The translations under genes were made by a program, and so were the position numbers. From Ferrovibrio xuzhouensis (GTDB lineage Bacteria > Pseudomonadota > Alphaproteobacteria > Ferrovibrionales > Ferrovibrionaceae): a stretch of 64,000 bases of DNA. This document shows, in pieces, positions 25,744-35,238 of the stretch. Every line of letters starts with the position of its first letter. Position 1 is the first letter of the stretch. The notes under the pieces were generated by a model. It worked only from the letters and a program-made list of their open reading frames with translations, was not told the DNA's origin and did not search any database. Where the stretch lies: contig NZ_JBHRYJ010000002.1 of the NCBI RefSeq assembly GCF_042648965.1, positions 496,001 through 560,000 on the forward strand, given 5' to 3'.

Positions 25744-26832
25744 ATGGAGGTGGTCGGCCTGCCGGAAGCCAAGCTCGACAAGGTGATCGAGCGCTACGAG
25801 ATGCTGCAGGCGCAGATGTCCGCCGGCGGCCATGGCGCCGAGGCCTTCGTGAAACTGTCGAAGGAATATGCTGAGATCGAGCCGCTGGTGCAGGCGATCC
25901 AGGCCTGGCGCCGGCTGCGCAGCGAGGTCGCCGATCTGCTGGCCATGCGCGACGACCGCAATGCCGATGCCGAGATGCGCGAGCTGGCGGAGGTCGAGTG
26001 GAAGCAGGCCCAGGCCGCTCTGCCGGAGCTGGAGCGGCAGGTCAAGCTGATGCTGCTGCCCAAGGACGAGGCCGACGAGAAGAATGCCATCCTCGAGGTG
26101 CGCGCCGGCACCGGTGGCGACGAAGCGGCGCTGTTCGCGCGTGAGCTGTTCGAGATGTATCGCGGCTATGCCGCCCAGCAGGGCTGGCGTTTCGAGGTCG
26201 AGAGCATCGCCGATACCGAGCTTGGCGGTTTTCGCGAGGCGGTGGCGACGATCACCGGCCGTAATGTCTTCGCCCGGCTGAAATTCGAATCCGGCGTGCA
26301 TCGGGTGCAGCGCGTGCCCGAGACCGAAGGCTCGGGCCGCATCCACACCTCGGCCGCGACAGTGGCGGTGCTGCCGGAAGCCGAGGATGTCGATATCGAC
26401 ATCAACGAAAACGACCTGCGCATCGACGTCTATCGCTCGTCCGGCGCCGGCGGCCAGCATGTGAATACGACAGATTCCGCTGTGCGCATCACCCATATCC
26501 CCTCGGGGATCGTGGTGGCGCAGCAGACCGAACGGTCACAGCACAAGAACAAGGCCAAGGCGATGAAGCTGCTGCGCGCCAAGCTCTATGAGGCCGAGCG
26601 CGAGAAGCGCGACAGCGCGCGCTCCGCCGACCGCCGCGGCCAGGTCGGTTCCGGCGACCGCTCGGAACGCATCCGCACCTACAATTTCCCGCAGGGCCGC
26701 GTCACCGACCACCGCATCAACCTGACGCTCTATAAGGTAGAGCAGGTGATGACAGGCGAAGCGCTCGACGAGATCATCGGCGCCCTGATCGCCGAGGACC
26801 AGGCCAGCCGGCTGGCCGCGCTGAATGCCTGA
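25744..26832 (+). CDS. prfA: Peptide chain release factor 1
   Basis: A 362-residue class I release factor reading UAA and UAG. The catalytic GGQ is in SSGAGGQHVNTTDSAVRITH. RF1 rather than RF2 is shown by RVPETEGSGRIHTSAATVAV (PxT-type codon-reading loop) and the LRIDVYR and LGSGDRS-like VGSGDRSERIRTYNFPQGR segments. No programmed frameshift is present, again as expected for RF1. It overlaps prmC by 8 bp. PrmC methylates the GGQ glutamine of this protein. Confidence 0.97.
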   Translation: MEVVGLPEAKLDKVIERYEMLQAQMSAGGHGAEAFVKLSKEYAEIEPLVQAIQAWRRLRSEVADLLAMRDDRNADAEMRELAEVEWKQAQAALPELERQVKLMLLPKDEADEKNAILEVRAGTGGDEAALFARELFEMYRGYAAQQGWRFEVESIADTELGGFREAVATITGRNVFARLKFESGVHRVQRVPETEGSGRIHTSAATVAVLPEAEDVDIDINENDLRIDVYRSSGAGGQHVNTTDSAVRITHIPSGIVVAQQTERSQHKNKAKAMKLLRAKLYEAEREKRDSARSADRRGQVGSGDRSERIRTYNFPQGRVTDHRINLTLYKVEQVMTGEALDEIIGALIAEDQASRLAALNA

Positions 26833-27688
26833 CGTGCAGACGGTCGGCGCGGCGATCGCGGCTGCCACCGAACGCCTGAAGCAGGCGGATGTCGCCGAGA
26901 CGCCGCGGCTGGATGCCATCCTGCTGCTGGAACAGGCCAGCGGCATCGACGCAAACCGCCTGCGTCTCGATCCCGCGGTGCCGTTGACGTCCGCTGTTGT
27001 CGCCGCCTTCGGCGCGCTGCTGCAGCGGCGGCTGGCCCATGAACCGGTGTCCAAGATCGTCGGCTTCCGCGAGTTCTGGAGTCTCAGCTTCCGCACCGGC
27101 CGCGACGTGCTGGACCCGCGGCCGGATTCCGAAACCCTGGTGGCCGGGGTGCTGGCCGCCATTGCCGACAAATCGGCGCCGCTGCGGCTGGTCGATTTCG
27201 GCACCGGTTCGGGCTGCCTGCTGCTCAGCCTGTTGCACGAGCTGCCGAATGCCACTGGCCTTGGCGTCGATCTGTCGCCGGCGGCGCTGGCCATCGCGCG
27301 GGACAATGCCGGTCGCCTCGGTCTTGCGGCCCGCGCAGAGTTCCGGGAGGGCAACTGGGGGCAGGGGCTGGCGGGCGCCTTCGACGTCCTGATGTCCAAC
27401 CCGCCCTATATCGAAAGCGCCGTGGTGCCGACCCTGGAGCCGGAGGTGGCGCAGTACGATCCGGTCCTGGCGCTGGATGGCGGCCCGGATGGCCTCGATG
27501 CCTATCGCCGGCTGGCGCCGGATCTTGCCCGGCTGGCGGCGCCGGCCGCCGTGGTGGCGCTGGAGGTCGGGCAGGGCCAGGATGCGGCCGTCAGTGGCCT
27601 GCTGGCCGCGGCAGGCTTCTCCGGACTGTCCGCACTGGCCGATCTCGGCGGAATTCGCCGGGTGGTGGTGGGGCGAAAAGCCGCATAA
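26825..27688 (+). CDS. prmC: Release factor glutamine N5-methyltransferase
   Basis: A 287-residue SAM-dependent methyltransferase that modifies the GGQ glutamine of release factors. The N-terminal recognition domain has EPVSKIVGFREFW, then motif I VDFGTGSGCLLLSLL and the catalytic NPPY in VLMSNPPYIES. Its ATG lies within the prfA end (8-bp overlap), which couples enzyme and substrate production. It is the last gene of the ispG-hisS-prfA-prmC run. A new promoter for the next gene begins directly after it. Confidence 0.96.
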   Translation: MPDVQTVGAAIAAATERLKQADVAETPRLDAILLLEQASGIDANRLRLDPAVPLTSAVVAAFGALLQRRLAHEPVSKIVGFREFWSLSFRTGRDVLDPRPDSETLVAGVLAAIADKSAPLRLVDFGTGSGCLLLSLLHELPNATGLGVDLSPAALAIARDNAGRLGLAARAEFREGNWGQGLAGAFDVLMSNPPYIESAVVPTLEPEVAQYDPVLALDGGPDGLDAYRRLAPDLARLAAPAAVVALEVGQGQDAAVSGLLAAAGFSGLSALADLGGIRRVVVGRKAA

Positions 27689-27704
27689 TTTCCGACAAAA
27701 AGGG

Positions 27705-27733
27705 TTGGCAGGCCCCGCGCCGCCCCTTATCTT
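27705..27733 (+). promoter_or_regulatory. Sigma70-type promoter driving the DUF4167 transcript
   Basis: TTGGCA (27705-27710), a 17-bp spacer and TATCTT (27728-27733). Predicted start near 27740 gives a leader of about 280 nt before the DUF4167 start codon. The leader can fold at 27779-27808 (GCCCC/GGGGC and GGCAT/ATGCC) and contains a small ORF at 27877. Confidence 0.55.
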
Positions 27734-27876
27734 GGAATACGGGATGACGCAGTCCCAAGGAACCACGCCCAGACAGGCAGGCCCCACATGGCATTGTTAG
27801 ATGCCGGGGCATAACAGCGGGCGGTGTACCGGGGGTGCATGAACCAGGCGGCGTCATCGCCTCTTCGAAAGAGATC

Positions 27877-27984
27877 GTGAGCGACACTCGGATTGATACT
27901 GAGATCGCAAGCTTATTCGATCGAGAGGACGACCGCTTCGCGCGCAATGTCATGCGGCGCGAAGCGCGTGCGCACTTCGCCTGA
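27877..27984 (+). CDS. Possible small leader ORF (35 aa) upstream of DUF4167
   Basis: GTG-started frame of 36 codons within the 329-bp gap between prmC and the DUF4167 gene. It encodes a charged peptide beginning VSDTRIDTEIASLF and ending RREARAHFA, with a modest AAAGAG Shine-Dalgarno. It has no hydrophobic segment and no runs of regulatory codons. Codon use is unlike neighbouring genes in its third positions (less G/C at the start), so it may be a short real protein, an upstream regulatory ORF, or chance. Apart from the promoter and a hairpin, I see nothing else in this gap. Confidence 0.3.
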   Translation: MSDTRIDTEIASLFDREDDRFARNVMRREARAHFA

Positions 27985-28017
27985 CTGCGCGATATTCGAA
28001 ACCTGCGAGATGACACT

Positions 28018-28536
28018 GTGAACAAGAATCGTCAACGTGGCGGCCGTCCCCAGGGCCGCCGTCCTCACGGCAACGGCAATATGGGTGGCGGCGGTGGCGG
28101 CGGAGGCGGGTCGCACCGGAATTTCGATTCCAACGGCCCCGACGTGAAGATCCGCGGTACCGCGAACCATATCTTCGAGCGTTACTGCCAGCTCGCCCGC
28201 GATGCCAATTCTGCCGGCGACCGCGTGGCGGCCGAGAGCTTTCTGCAGCACGCCGAGCATTACTACCGCATCATGCTGGCCCAGGGCGTCACGCCGATGC
28301 AGCGGGCCAGCAATGGCCAGACCGGCAACGGCCAGCAGCCCCAGGCCCAGCCGGCGCAGCAGCCCCAGCAGGGCAACGGCAATGGCAATGTCGCCGGCAC
28401 GGGCGACAACAACGATGGCGACGGTGACGGCGACGGCGAACAGCCGAGCCTGGAAATGGAGCTCGAGGCGGCGCTGGACCCCAATGCCGAACCCGCCGAG
28501 GAAGCCGCCGAGCGCGACGAGGCCAATGCCGCCTGA
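28018..28536 (+). CDS. DUF4167 domain protein
   Basis: A 172-residue alphaproteobacterial protein. The N-terminus is Arg/Gly/Asn-rich with a poly-Gly stretch (residues ~22-31), typical of RNA-binding tails. The conserved DUF4167 core at ~35-90 contains SNGPDVKIRGTANHIFERY, QLARDANSAGDR and ESFLQHAEHYYRIM. The rest is a Gln/Asn-rich then strongly acidic low-complexity tail. Function is unknown. The basic N-terminus and core suggest nucleic acid or ribosome association, an inference only. The GTG start at 28018 has a weak Shine-Dalgarno. It has its own promoter and a terminator just downstream. Confidence 0.88.
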   Translation: MNKNRQRGGRPQGRRPHGNGNMGGGGGGGGGSHRNFDSNGPDVKIRGTANHIFERYCQLARDANSAGDRVAAESFLQHAEHYYRIMLAQGVTPMQRASNGQTGNGQQPQAQPAQQPQQGNGNGNVAGTGDNNDGDGDGDGEQPSLEMELEAALDPNAEPAEEAAERDEANAA

Positions 28537-28572
28537 GTGCGGGTGGCCTGACTGCGCCTGACGCCGTTCAGC

Positions 28573-28607
28573 AAAAAGGCCGCCCGAAGGGGCGGCCTTT
28601 TTCTTTG
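28573..28607 (+). terminator. Rho-independent terminator after DUF4167 (bidirectional)
   Basis: A perfect stem GGCCGCCC (28578-28585) with GGGCGGCC (28590-28597), loop GAAG, flanked by A5 on the left and T5 plus a second T-rich stretch on the right. It can end both the DUF4167 transcript and the converging hydrolase gene. Confidence 0.9.
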
Positions 28608-28623
28608 CATCGTGCGGAAAGGA

Positions 28624-29703
28624 TTACGGCGCCGCGGCGATATCGCGCTCGGCCTGATCCGGCCGCGGCTGCAGCTTCTCGTCGGCCAGGGTGAAATTGC
28701 GCACCGGGGCGACCTCATGCTCGGGCAGGGCCGGGCCGACCGCCACGTCGATGTCGAGGTCTTTCTTCAGCAGGCCGCGGTCGCCGCCCAGATGGCGTTC
28801 GAAGAAATCGACCGTGCGGGCAATGCTGTCCTCGCGGGCCTCGCCGCGAAAGGTATGGCCTTCGCCGCGATAGATCTTCACTTCGTGTTCGGCGCCGATC
28901 TGCTCCAGCAGGCGGACCAGTTCGCGGGCGCGGGCCAGCGGCACGGTGCGGTCGCGGTCGCCATGCAGGACCAGGGTCGGCGGCATATGGGTGACGCCGC
29001 GGCGCATCACTTCGGCCGGCATGGCGCCGACCTGGTCGACCACGGCCTGGATGCGCGTATCGCGGCTGCCCAGGCTGAGGGCCTGGAAGCTGCCGAGCGA
29101 CAGGCCGAAAATGCCGATGCGGTCCGGATCGACGAAAGCCTGCCGGGCGACATAGCCGACCGCCGCCGAGACGATCGCCTCGCGCTCGTCATGCAGAGCC
29201 GGCGCCGCCTTGTGGGCCTGCGGGATGCCGTCGAAATAATGCACCACAAAGGCGGTAATGCCGTGCTCGGCCAGGGCCTTGGCTTGCGGATAGTACAGCG
29301 AGCCGTCGCCGAGCCCATGGGCGCCATGCAGGATCAGCACGGCCGGGGCGCGGCCATCGTCGTCGAACTGGCTGGTTTCGGCGCGGACCACGTCGACCTT
29401 GATGCGGCGGCCGTTGATGGTGAAGCCGGTGGTCTCGGCATCGGCCTCGCGGCGGGCGGGCTCGGCGGATTTCTGACGGTGCGGCGCCAGCTGGCGGCTG
29501 GACGGCTTGCTGACCGGCAGCGGCGTGGCGCCATGGGTCTGATGGGTCAGCGGATGGGGCTGGGCGAGGGTGGCGGGTGCCGGCAGCAGTAGTACCACGC
29601 CGAGGAGCAGGCCGGCCAGACGGCGGCGGGCCTTGCGGGACTGCGCTCCGCTGTTCAGCGAAGCCTGGCGATCCGGCGATGTCTGGGCAGGCCCCCCGGC
29701 CAT
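28624..29703 (-). CDS. Secreted dienelactone hydrolase-like alpha/beta hydrolase
   Basis: A 359-residue protein with a basic N-terminus and one hydrophobic export segment (RLAGLLLGVVLLLPAPATLAQ), then a disordered His/Ser-rich stretch. The alpha/beta hydrolase domain has HGAHGLGDGS (oxyanion region), nucleophile Ser in IFGLSLGSFQA, the acid in LHGDRDRTVP and His in YRGEGHTF. Dienelactone hydrolase-like enzymes cleave esters or lactones; the substrate is unknown. GGGGG precedes the ATG at 29703. An in-frame start at 29808 lacks a binding site. It converges with DUF4167 across a shared terminator and is divergent from trxA. Confidence 0.87.
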   Translation of the reverse strand: MAGGPAQTSPDRQASLNSGAQSRKARRRLAGLLLGVVLLLPAPATLAQPHPLTHQTHGATPLPVSKPSSRQLAPHRQKSAEPARREADAETTGFTINGRRIKVDVVRAETSQFDDDGRAPAVLILHGAHGLGDGSLYYPQAKALAEHGITAFVVHYFDGIPQAHKAAPALHDEREAIVSAAVGYVARQAFVDPDRIGIFGLSLGSFQALSLGSRDTRIQAVVDQVGAMPAEVMRRGVTHMPPTLVLHGDRDRTVPLARARELVRLLEQIGAEHEVKIYRGEGHTFRGEAREDSIARTVDFFERHLGGDRGLLKKDLDIDVAVGPALPEHEVAPVRNFTLADEKLQPRPDQAERDIAAAP

Positions 29704-29866
29704 GCAACCCCCCTGAAAACGAACATCCGGTACGATCTGGCGCTGCAGCCTAGTGATTCTGCACCGCAACCAACAGCATCCCCCTGTCGGTGTAACGATT
29801 AGTAACAACTCGGAAGGGGCTTTGTCCAGTTCTATTTTTATGGGAAATCAATGGGTTGATGGCTTC

Positions 29867-29895
29867 TTGACGATCCGGGGCGGTCTTCCTACCTT
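29867..29895 (+). promoter_or_regulatory. Sigma70-type promoter of trxA
   Basis: TTGACG (29867-29872), a 17-bp spacer and TACCTT (29890-29895), placing the start near 29902 and a leader of about 47 nt before the trxA ATG. Confidence 0.6.
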
Positions 29896-29948
29896 AACTC
29901 TCGCCTGCCGGAGTCGCTTTTCGGCATCTCCAATCAAGTGAGGATCGC

Positions 29949-30272
29949 ATGTCCGCGCCGACCAAAGTTACCGATGCTTCCTTCGAGTCCGATGTGCTCA
30001 AGTCCTCGGATCTTGTGCTGGTGGACTTCTGGGCCGAATGGTGCGGCCCGTGCAAGCAGATCGCTCCGGCGCTCGATGAGATCGCGGGCGAGATGGATGG
30101 CAAGCTGACCATCGCCAAGGTCAACATTGACGAGAACCCGATGACTCCGTCGAAGTTCGGCGTGCGCGGCATTCCGACGCTGATCCTGTTCAAGGACGGC
30201 AAGCCGGTTTCGACCAAGGTCGGTTCGATGCCGAAGAGCCGCATCGTCGAGTGGATCAACTCGGCGATCTAG
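29949..30272 (+). CDS. trxA: Thioredoxin 1
   Basis: A 107-residue thioredoxin with the WCGPC active site (Cys32, Cys35), the buried Asp in VLVDFWAEW, and cis-Pro in RGIPTLILFKDG. It is the general cytoplasmic disulfide reductant, recycled by TrxB (4273). A GAGG Shine-Dalgarno precedes the ATG and a good promoter lies 55 bp upstream. Its TAG stop lies in a CTAG tetranucleotide that also forms the stop of convergent folC, so the two genes overlap by 3 bp with no terminator between. Confidence 0.97.
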   Translation: MSAPTKVTDASFESDVLKSSDLVLVDFWAEWCGPCKQIAPALDEIAGEMDGKLTIAKVNIDENPMTPSKFGVRGIPTLILFKDGKPVSTKVGSMPKSRIVEWINSAI

Positions 30273-31597
30273 GCGTTTTCCGTCAGCACCCGGCCCGCGA
30301 GATACAGTGAGCCGGTGACAAGAACACGGGCCGGGCCGGCATCTGCCGCCCCGGCCTTTTCCATGTCGGCCCGGATCGTTTCCGCCGCCTGCCGTAGCCC
30401 GTCTGCCGGCGTCGCGGCAATGCCGACGCTGCGGGCGGTGGCGGCGAGATCCGTTGCCGGCAGGCTGTTGGCCTCGCCCGGAATGGCAATGCAGCTGGCA
30501 CCGCGCACCAGCAGGGTCAGCGGCCGCAGCAGGCCGGCGGCATCCTTGGTGTTCAGCACGCCGGCGATCAGCCAGGTCGGCCGCGGTGGCAGGCGGCGCA
30601 GGGTATCGGCCAGTGCGGCGCCGGCCATGGCGTTATGGGCGCCATCCAGCCAGACCTCGGTGCCCGGCGGCAGCGCATCCACCAGCGGGCCGCGGGTCAG
30701 CCGCTGCATGCGCGCCGGCCAGTCGACCTCGCGCAAGCCGGCGGCAATCGTGTCCGCCGGCAGCGCAAAGCCCTGCAGCTGTCGGGCGCAGGCGACCGCC
30801 GTGGCGGCATTGACCACCTGATGCGCGCCCAACAGGGCCGGTGCAGGCAGGCGCAGCGAGGCATTCCTGTCGTGCCACAGCAGGCTGCCATCGGGCATCG
30901 TCTCGACCTGCCAGTCGACGCCGTAGCGGAACAGCGGTGCGCCACAGTCGTCAGCCCGGGCTGCGATCACTGCCATGGCCTCTTCGGGCTGCGGGCCCAC
31001 CACGCAGGGCACGCCGGGCTTGATGATGCCGGCCTTGGAGACGGCGATCTTGGCAATCGTGTCGCCTAGGAAGGCGATATGGTCGATGCCGATCGGCGTG
31101 ATCGCGGTCAGTCGCGGCCGCGGGATCACGTTGGTGGTATCGGCGATGCCGCCGAGGCCGGTTTCCAGCAGCACCAGGTCGGCCGGCACTTCGGCGAAAG
31201 CGAGGAAGGCGGCAGCCGTCGTGATCTCGAAAAAGGTGATCGGCCGCCCGGCATTGACCCGCTCGCAGCGCTCCAGCAGCGCGACCAGCCGGTCGTCGCC
31301 GATCAGCTTGCCGGCCAGCCGGATGCGCTCGTTGAAGCTCACCAGATGCGGCGAGGTATAGGTATGCACGCGATAGCCGGCGGCTTCCGCCATGGCGCGC
31401 AGGAAAGCGGTGGTCGAGCCCTTGCCCTTGCTGCCGGCGACATGGAAGACCGGCGGCAGGGCCAGGTGCGGGTCGCCCAGTTCGGCCAGCAGGATACGGA
31501 TGCGGTCGAGCGAAAGATCGATCGCCTTGGGGTGCAGCGTCGTCAGACGCTGCAGGAGGGCATCCTTGTCAGTGCGGGCGTTTGCCGGGGGAACCAT
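30269..31597 (-). CDS. folC: Dihydrofolate synthase / folylpolyglutamate synthase
   Basis: A 442-residue Mur-ligase-type enzyme that adds glutamate to dihydropteroate and to folates. The ATP loop is VFHVAGSKGKGSTTAFL, with YTSPHLVSFNERIR and LLETGLGGIADTTNVI as FolC signatures, and VWLDGAHNAMA near the C-terminus. The start at 31597 lies 29 bp inside the end of accD, so the two are coupled. It is the last gene of the pyrF-trpFBA-accD-folC set, an order seen widely in alphaproteobacteria. In the C-terminal 40 residues the usual SLYLAG is present. Confidence 0.95.
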   Translation of the reverse strand: MVPPANARTDKDALLQRLTTLHPKAIDLSLDRIRILLAELGDPHLALPPVFHVAGSKGKGSTTAFLRAMAEAAGYRVHTYTSPHLVSFNERIRLAGKLIGDDRLVALLERCERVNAGRPITFFEITTAAAFLAFAEVPADLVLLETGLGGIADTTNVIPRPRLTAITPIGIDHIAFLGDTIAKIAVSKAGIIKPGVPCVVGPQPEEAMAVIAARADDCGAPLFRYGVDWQVETMPDGSLLWHDRNASLRLPAPALLGAHQVVNAATAVACARQLQGFALPADTIAAGLREVDWPARMQRLTRGPLVDALPPGTEVWLDGAHNAMAGAALADTLRRLPPRPTWLIAGVLNTKDAAGLLRPLTLLVRGASCIAIPGEANSLPATDLAATARSVGIAATPADGLRQAAETIRADMEKAGAADAGPARVLVTGSLYLAGRVLTENA

Positions 31598-32513
31598 GCG
31601 GAATCTCCCCGGTGGGCGGAATCTCGAGGCCCGGCCGCGGCAGCGGCACGACATCGGCCTTGGGCACTGGATCGAGCAGCAGTCCGACAACGCGGCCCAA
31701 GGTGGTGCGCAGGTCGCGGCGGTGCACCACCATGTCCAGCATGCCGTGTTCCAGCAGGTATTCGGCGCGCTGGAAGCCCTCCGGCAGGGTCTCGCGGATG
31801 GTCTGTTCGATGACCCGCGGGCCGGCAAAGCCGATCAGCGCATTGGGCTCGGCGATCTGGATGTCACCCAGCATGGCGTAGGACGCCGTGACACCGCCGG
31901 TGGTCGGGTCGGTCAGCACCACGATGAAGGGCAGGTGCGCCTCGCGCAGGCGCTGCACGGCGATCACCGTGCGCGGCATCTGCATCAGGCTGAGGATGCC
32001 TTCCTGCATGCGGGCGCCGCCGGCAGCGGCGAACAGGATCAGCGCGGCGCGCTGGTTGACCGCCAGCGTGGCGGCGGCGATCAGCGCCTCGCCGGTCGCC
32101 ATGCCCATCGAGCCGCCCATGAAGGCGAAATTCTGCACGGCGATCACCACGTCCTGCCGTTCCAGCGTGCCATGCGCCACGGCAAAGGCATCGCGCTGGC
32201 CGGTCTTGGCGCGGGCGTCCTTCAGACGGTCGGGGTATTTCTTGGAATCGCGGAAATGCAGTGGATCCTGCAGCACGTCGGGCAGTTCGATGGTCTGGTA
32301 TTCGCCATTATCGAACAAAGCCTCGAAGCGCTCTTTCGGGCCGATGCGCATATGATGGTCGCACTTCGGGCAGACCATCTGGTTCTCTTCCAGTTCCTTG
32401 GCGTAGATCATCTGCGCGCAGTTCGGACATTTGGTCCACAGGTTGTCGGGCGTGTCCTTCTTGCGGGTGATCTCGCGGATCTTCGGCAGGACGGTACGGG
32501 TCAGCCAGTTCAT
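31569..32513 (-). CDS. accD: Acetyl-CoA carboxylase carboxyltransferase subunit beta
   Basis: A 314-residue AccD, the beta half of the carboxyltransferase that makes malonyl-CoA. The N-terminal zinc ribbon has CPNC and CPKC. The catalytic core contains ENFAFMGGSMG-like QNFAFMGGSMGMATGEA, AAGGARMQEG and DPTTGGVTASYAMLGD. A Pro-rich tail of ~25 residues follows. AAGGA lies before the ATG. It lies 17 bp after trpA and overlaps folC. The alpha subunit gene accA is not in the window, which is normal. Confidence 0.97.
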   Translation of the reverse strand: MNWLTRTVLPKIREITRKKDTPDNLWTKCPNCAQMIYAKELEENQMVCPKCDHHMRIGPKERFEALFDNGEYQTIELPDVLQDPLHFRDSKKYPDRLKDARAKTGQRDAFAVAHGTLERQDVVIAVQNFAFMGGSMGMATGEALIAAATLAVNQRAALILFAAAGGARMQEGILSLMQMPRTVIAVQRLREAHLPFIVVLTDPTTGGVTASYAMLGDIQIAEPNALIGFAGPRVIEQTIRETLPEGFQRAEYLLEHGMLDMVVHRRDLRTTLGRVVGLLLDPVPKADVVPLPRPGLEIPPTGEIPHGSPGKRPH

Positions 32514-32530
32514 CGCAGTCTTCCTTCGCT

Positions 32531-33348
32531 TCAGGCCGCGGCCTTGGCCACGCCGTGCACGGCATCGGCCAGTTCGCGCACCAGCGCCAGTACATGGCCC
32601 GCCGGATCGATTCCCTTCGCCTGCGCCTCGGCAACGCGCTCGACCAGTGCCGAGCCGACCACGGCGGCATCGGCCACGCCGGCAATCTCGGCGGCGCGGG
32701 CGCCGTCACGGATGCCGAAGCCGACGGCGACCGGCAGCTTGGTGTGCCGCTTGATGCGGGCGACGGCATTGCCGACCGCATGGGTGTCGGGCGCAGTAGC
32801 GCCGGTGATACCGGCGATCGACACATAATACAGGAAGCCCGAGGTATTCTGCAGCACCTTGGGCAGCCGCTTGTCGTCGGTGGTCGGGGTGGCCAGGCGG
32901 ACGAAGTGGATGCCGGCCTGCATGGCCGGGATGCACAACTCGTCATCTTCCTCGGGCGGCAGATCGACGACGATCAGGCCGTCCACGCCGGCGGCCTTGG
33001 CATCGGCGAGGAAGGCATCCACGCCGTAGGCCGAGATCGGGTTGAAATAGCCCATCAGGACGATCGGTGTGGCGTCATCCGCCTTGCGGAAGCCGCGCAC
33101 CAGGTCGAGGGTGCGGCGCAGGGTGGAGCCATTGGCCAGGGCGCGCAGGTTGGCGGCCTCGATCGACGGGCCGTCGGCCATCGGATCGGTGAAGGGCACG
33201 CCCAGTTCGATCAGATCGGCGCCGGCTTCCGGCAGGCCGGCCAGCAGGCGGGCGCAGGTCTCATGATCCGGGTCGCCGGCGGTGATGAAGGTAATGAGGC
33301 CGGCGCGGCCGGCTTTCTTCAGGTCGGCGAAACGGGTGTCGATCCGGC

Positions 33349-33352
<4 letters not shown>
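32531..33352 (-). CDS. trpA: Tryptophan synthase alpha chain
   Basis: A 273-residue TIM-barrel subunit that cleaves indole-3-glycerol phosphate. The catalytic Glu and Asp are in LIELGVPFTDPMADGP, and phosphate-binding glycines in VAVGFGIRDG. It starts with GTG at 33352, and GTGA overlaps the trpB stop, giving tight coupling as expected for a two-subunit enzyme. Downstream is accD. Confidence 0.97.
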
Positions 33353-34560
<1,208 letters not shown>

Positions 34561-34579
34561 GGTCGTGGTCCTCTGATCG

Positions 34580-35221
34580 CTACAGGCGGCGCGCGGCTTC
34601 GAGAAAGGCGCGGATCTTCGCCGGGTCCTTCTTGCCGGGCGCGCTTTCCACACCGCTTGATACGTCAACCGCGGTGGCACCGGATTGCTTTACGGCTTCG
34701 GAAAGATTCTCCGGCGTCAGGCCGCCGGACAGGATCCACGGCCGGCTGAACGACACGCCCTTCAGGATCGTCCAGTCGAAGCTCTTGCCATGGCCGCCGG
34801 GACGGTCGGCGCCGGCCGGTGGCCGGGCATCGAACATCAGCCAGTCGACCAGGTCTTCGTAATCGCGCGCCTTTTCGACGTCTTCGCGGGTCGAGACCTT
34901 GACCGCCTTGATGATCGGCAGGCCGAAATAGACACTGATGGCGCGGCAGCGGTCGGGCGTCTCGTCGCCATGCAGCTGCAGCAGGTCGAGTCGCGCCTTG
35001 GCCAGCACCCGGTCGAGATAGTCGGTCTCCGGGTCGACGAAGACGCCGACGCGGTCGGTGCCGGTCGGCACCTCGCGCAGCAGTTCTTCCGCCTGTTCCG
35101 GCGACAGGCTGCGCGGCGACGGCGGGAAGAAGACGAAGCCGCACATGTCGGCGCCGTGCTCCAGTGCGGTCGCCAGGCACGCCGGATCGTTCAGGCCGCA
35201 GATCTTGGTGAACAGCGTCAT
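34580..35221 (-). CDS. trpF: Phosphoribosylanthranilate isomerase
   Basis: A 213-residue TIM-barrel isomerase of tryptophan synthesis. KICGLNDPACL contains the catalytic Cys, GFVFFPPSPRSL and LLQLHGDETPDRC are signatures, and the catalytic Asp is in WLMFDARPP. The phosphate site is LSGGLTPENL and VDVSSGVES. It lies 17 bp after pyrF and 19 bp before trpB in the same direction, so the genes form one transcription unit. Confidence 0.96.
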   Translation of the reverse strand: MTLFTKICGLNDPACLATALEHGADMCGFVFFPPSPRSLSPEQAEELLREVPTGTDRVGVFVDPETDYLDRVLAKARLDLLQLHGDETPDRCRAISVYFGLPIIKAVKVSTREDVEKARDYEDLVDWLMFDARPPAGADRPGGHGKSFDWTILKGVSFSRPWILSGGLTPENLSEAVKQSGATAVDVSSGVESAPGKKDPAKIRAFLEAARRL

Positions 35222-35238
35222 GGCTCAGGCAACTCCCG

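Noticed and set aside
25744..26832. Release factor 2 with programmed frameshift
   Set aside because: The frame is continuous and the codon-recognition loop is of the RF1 PxT type.
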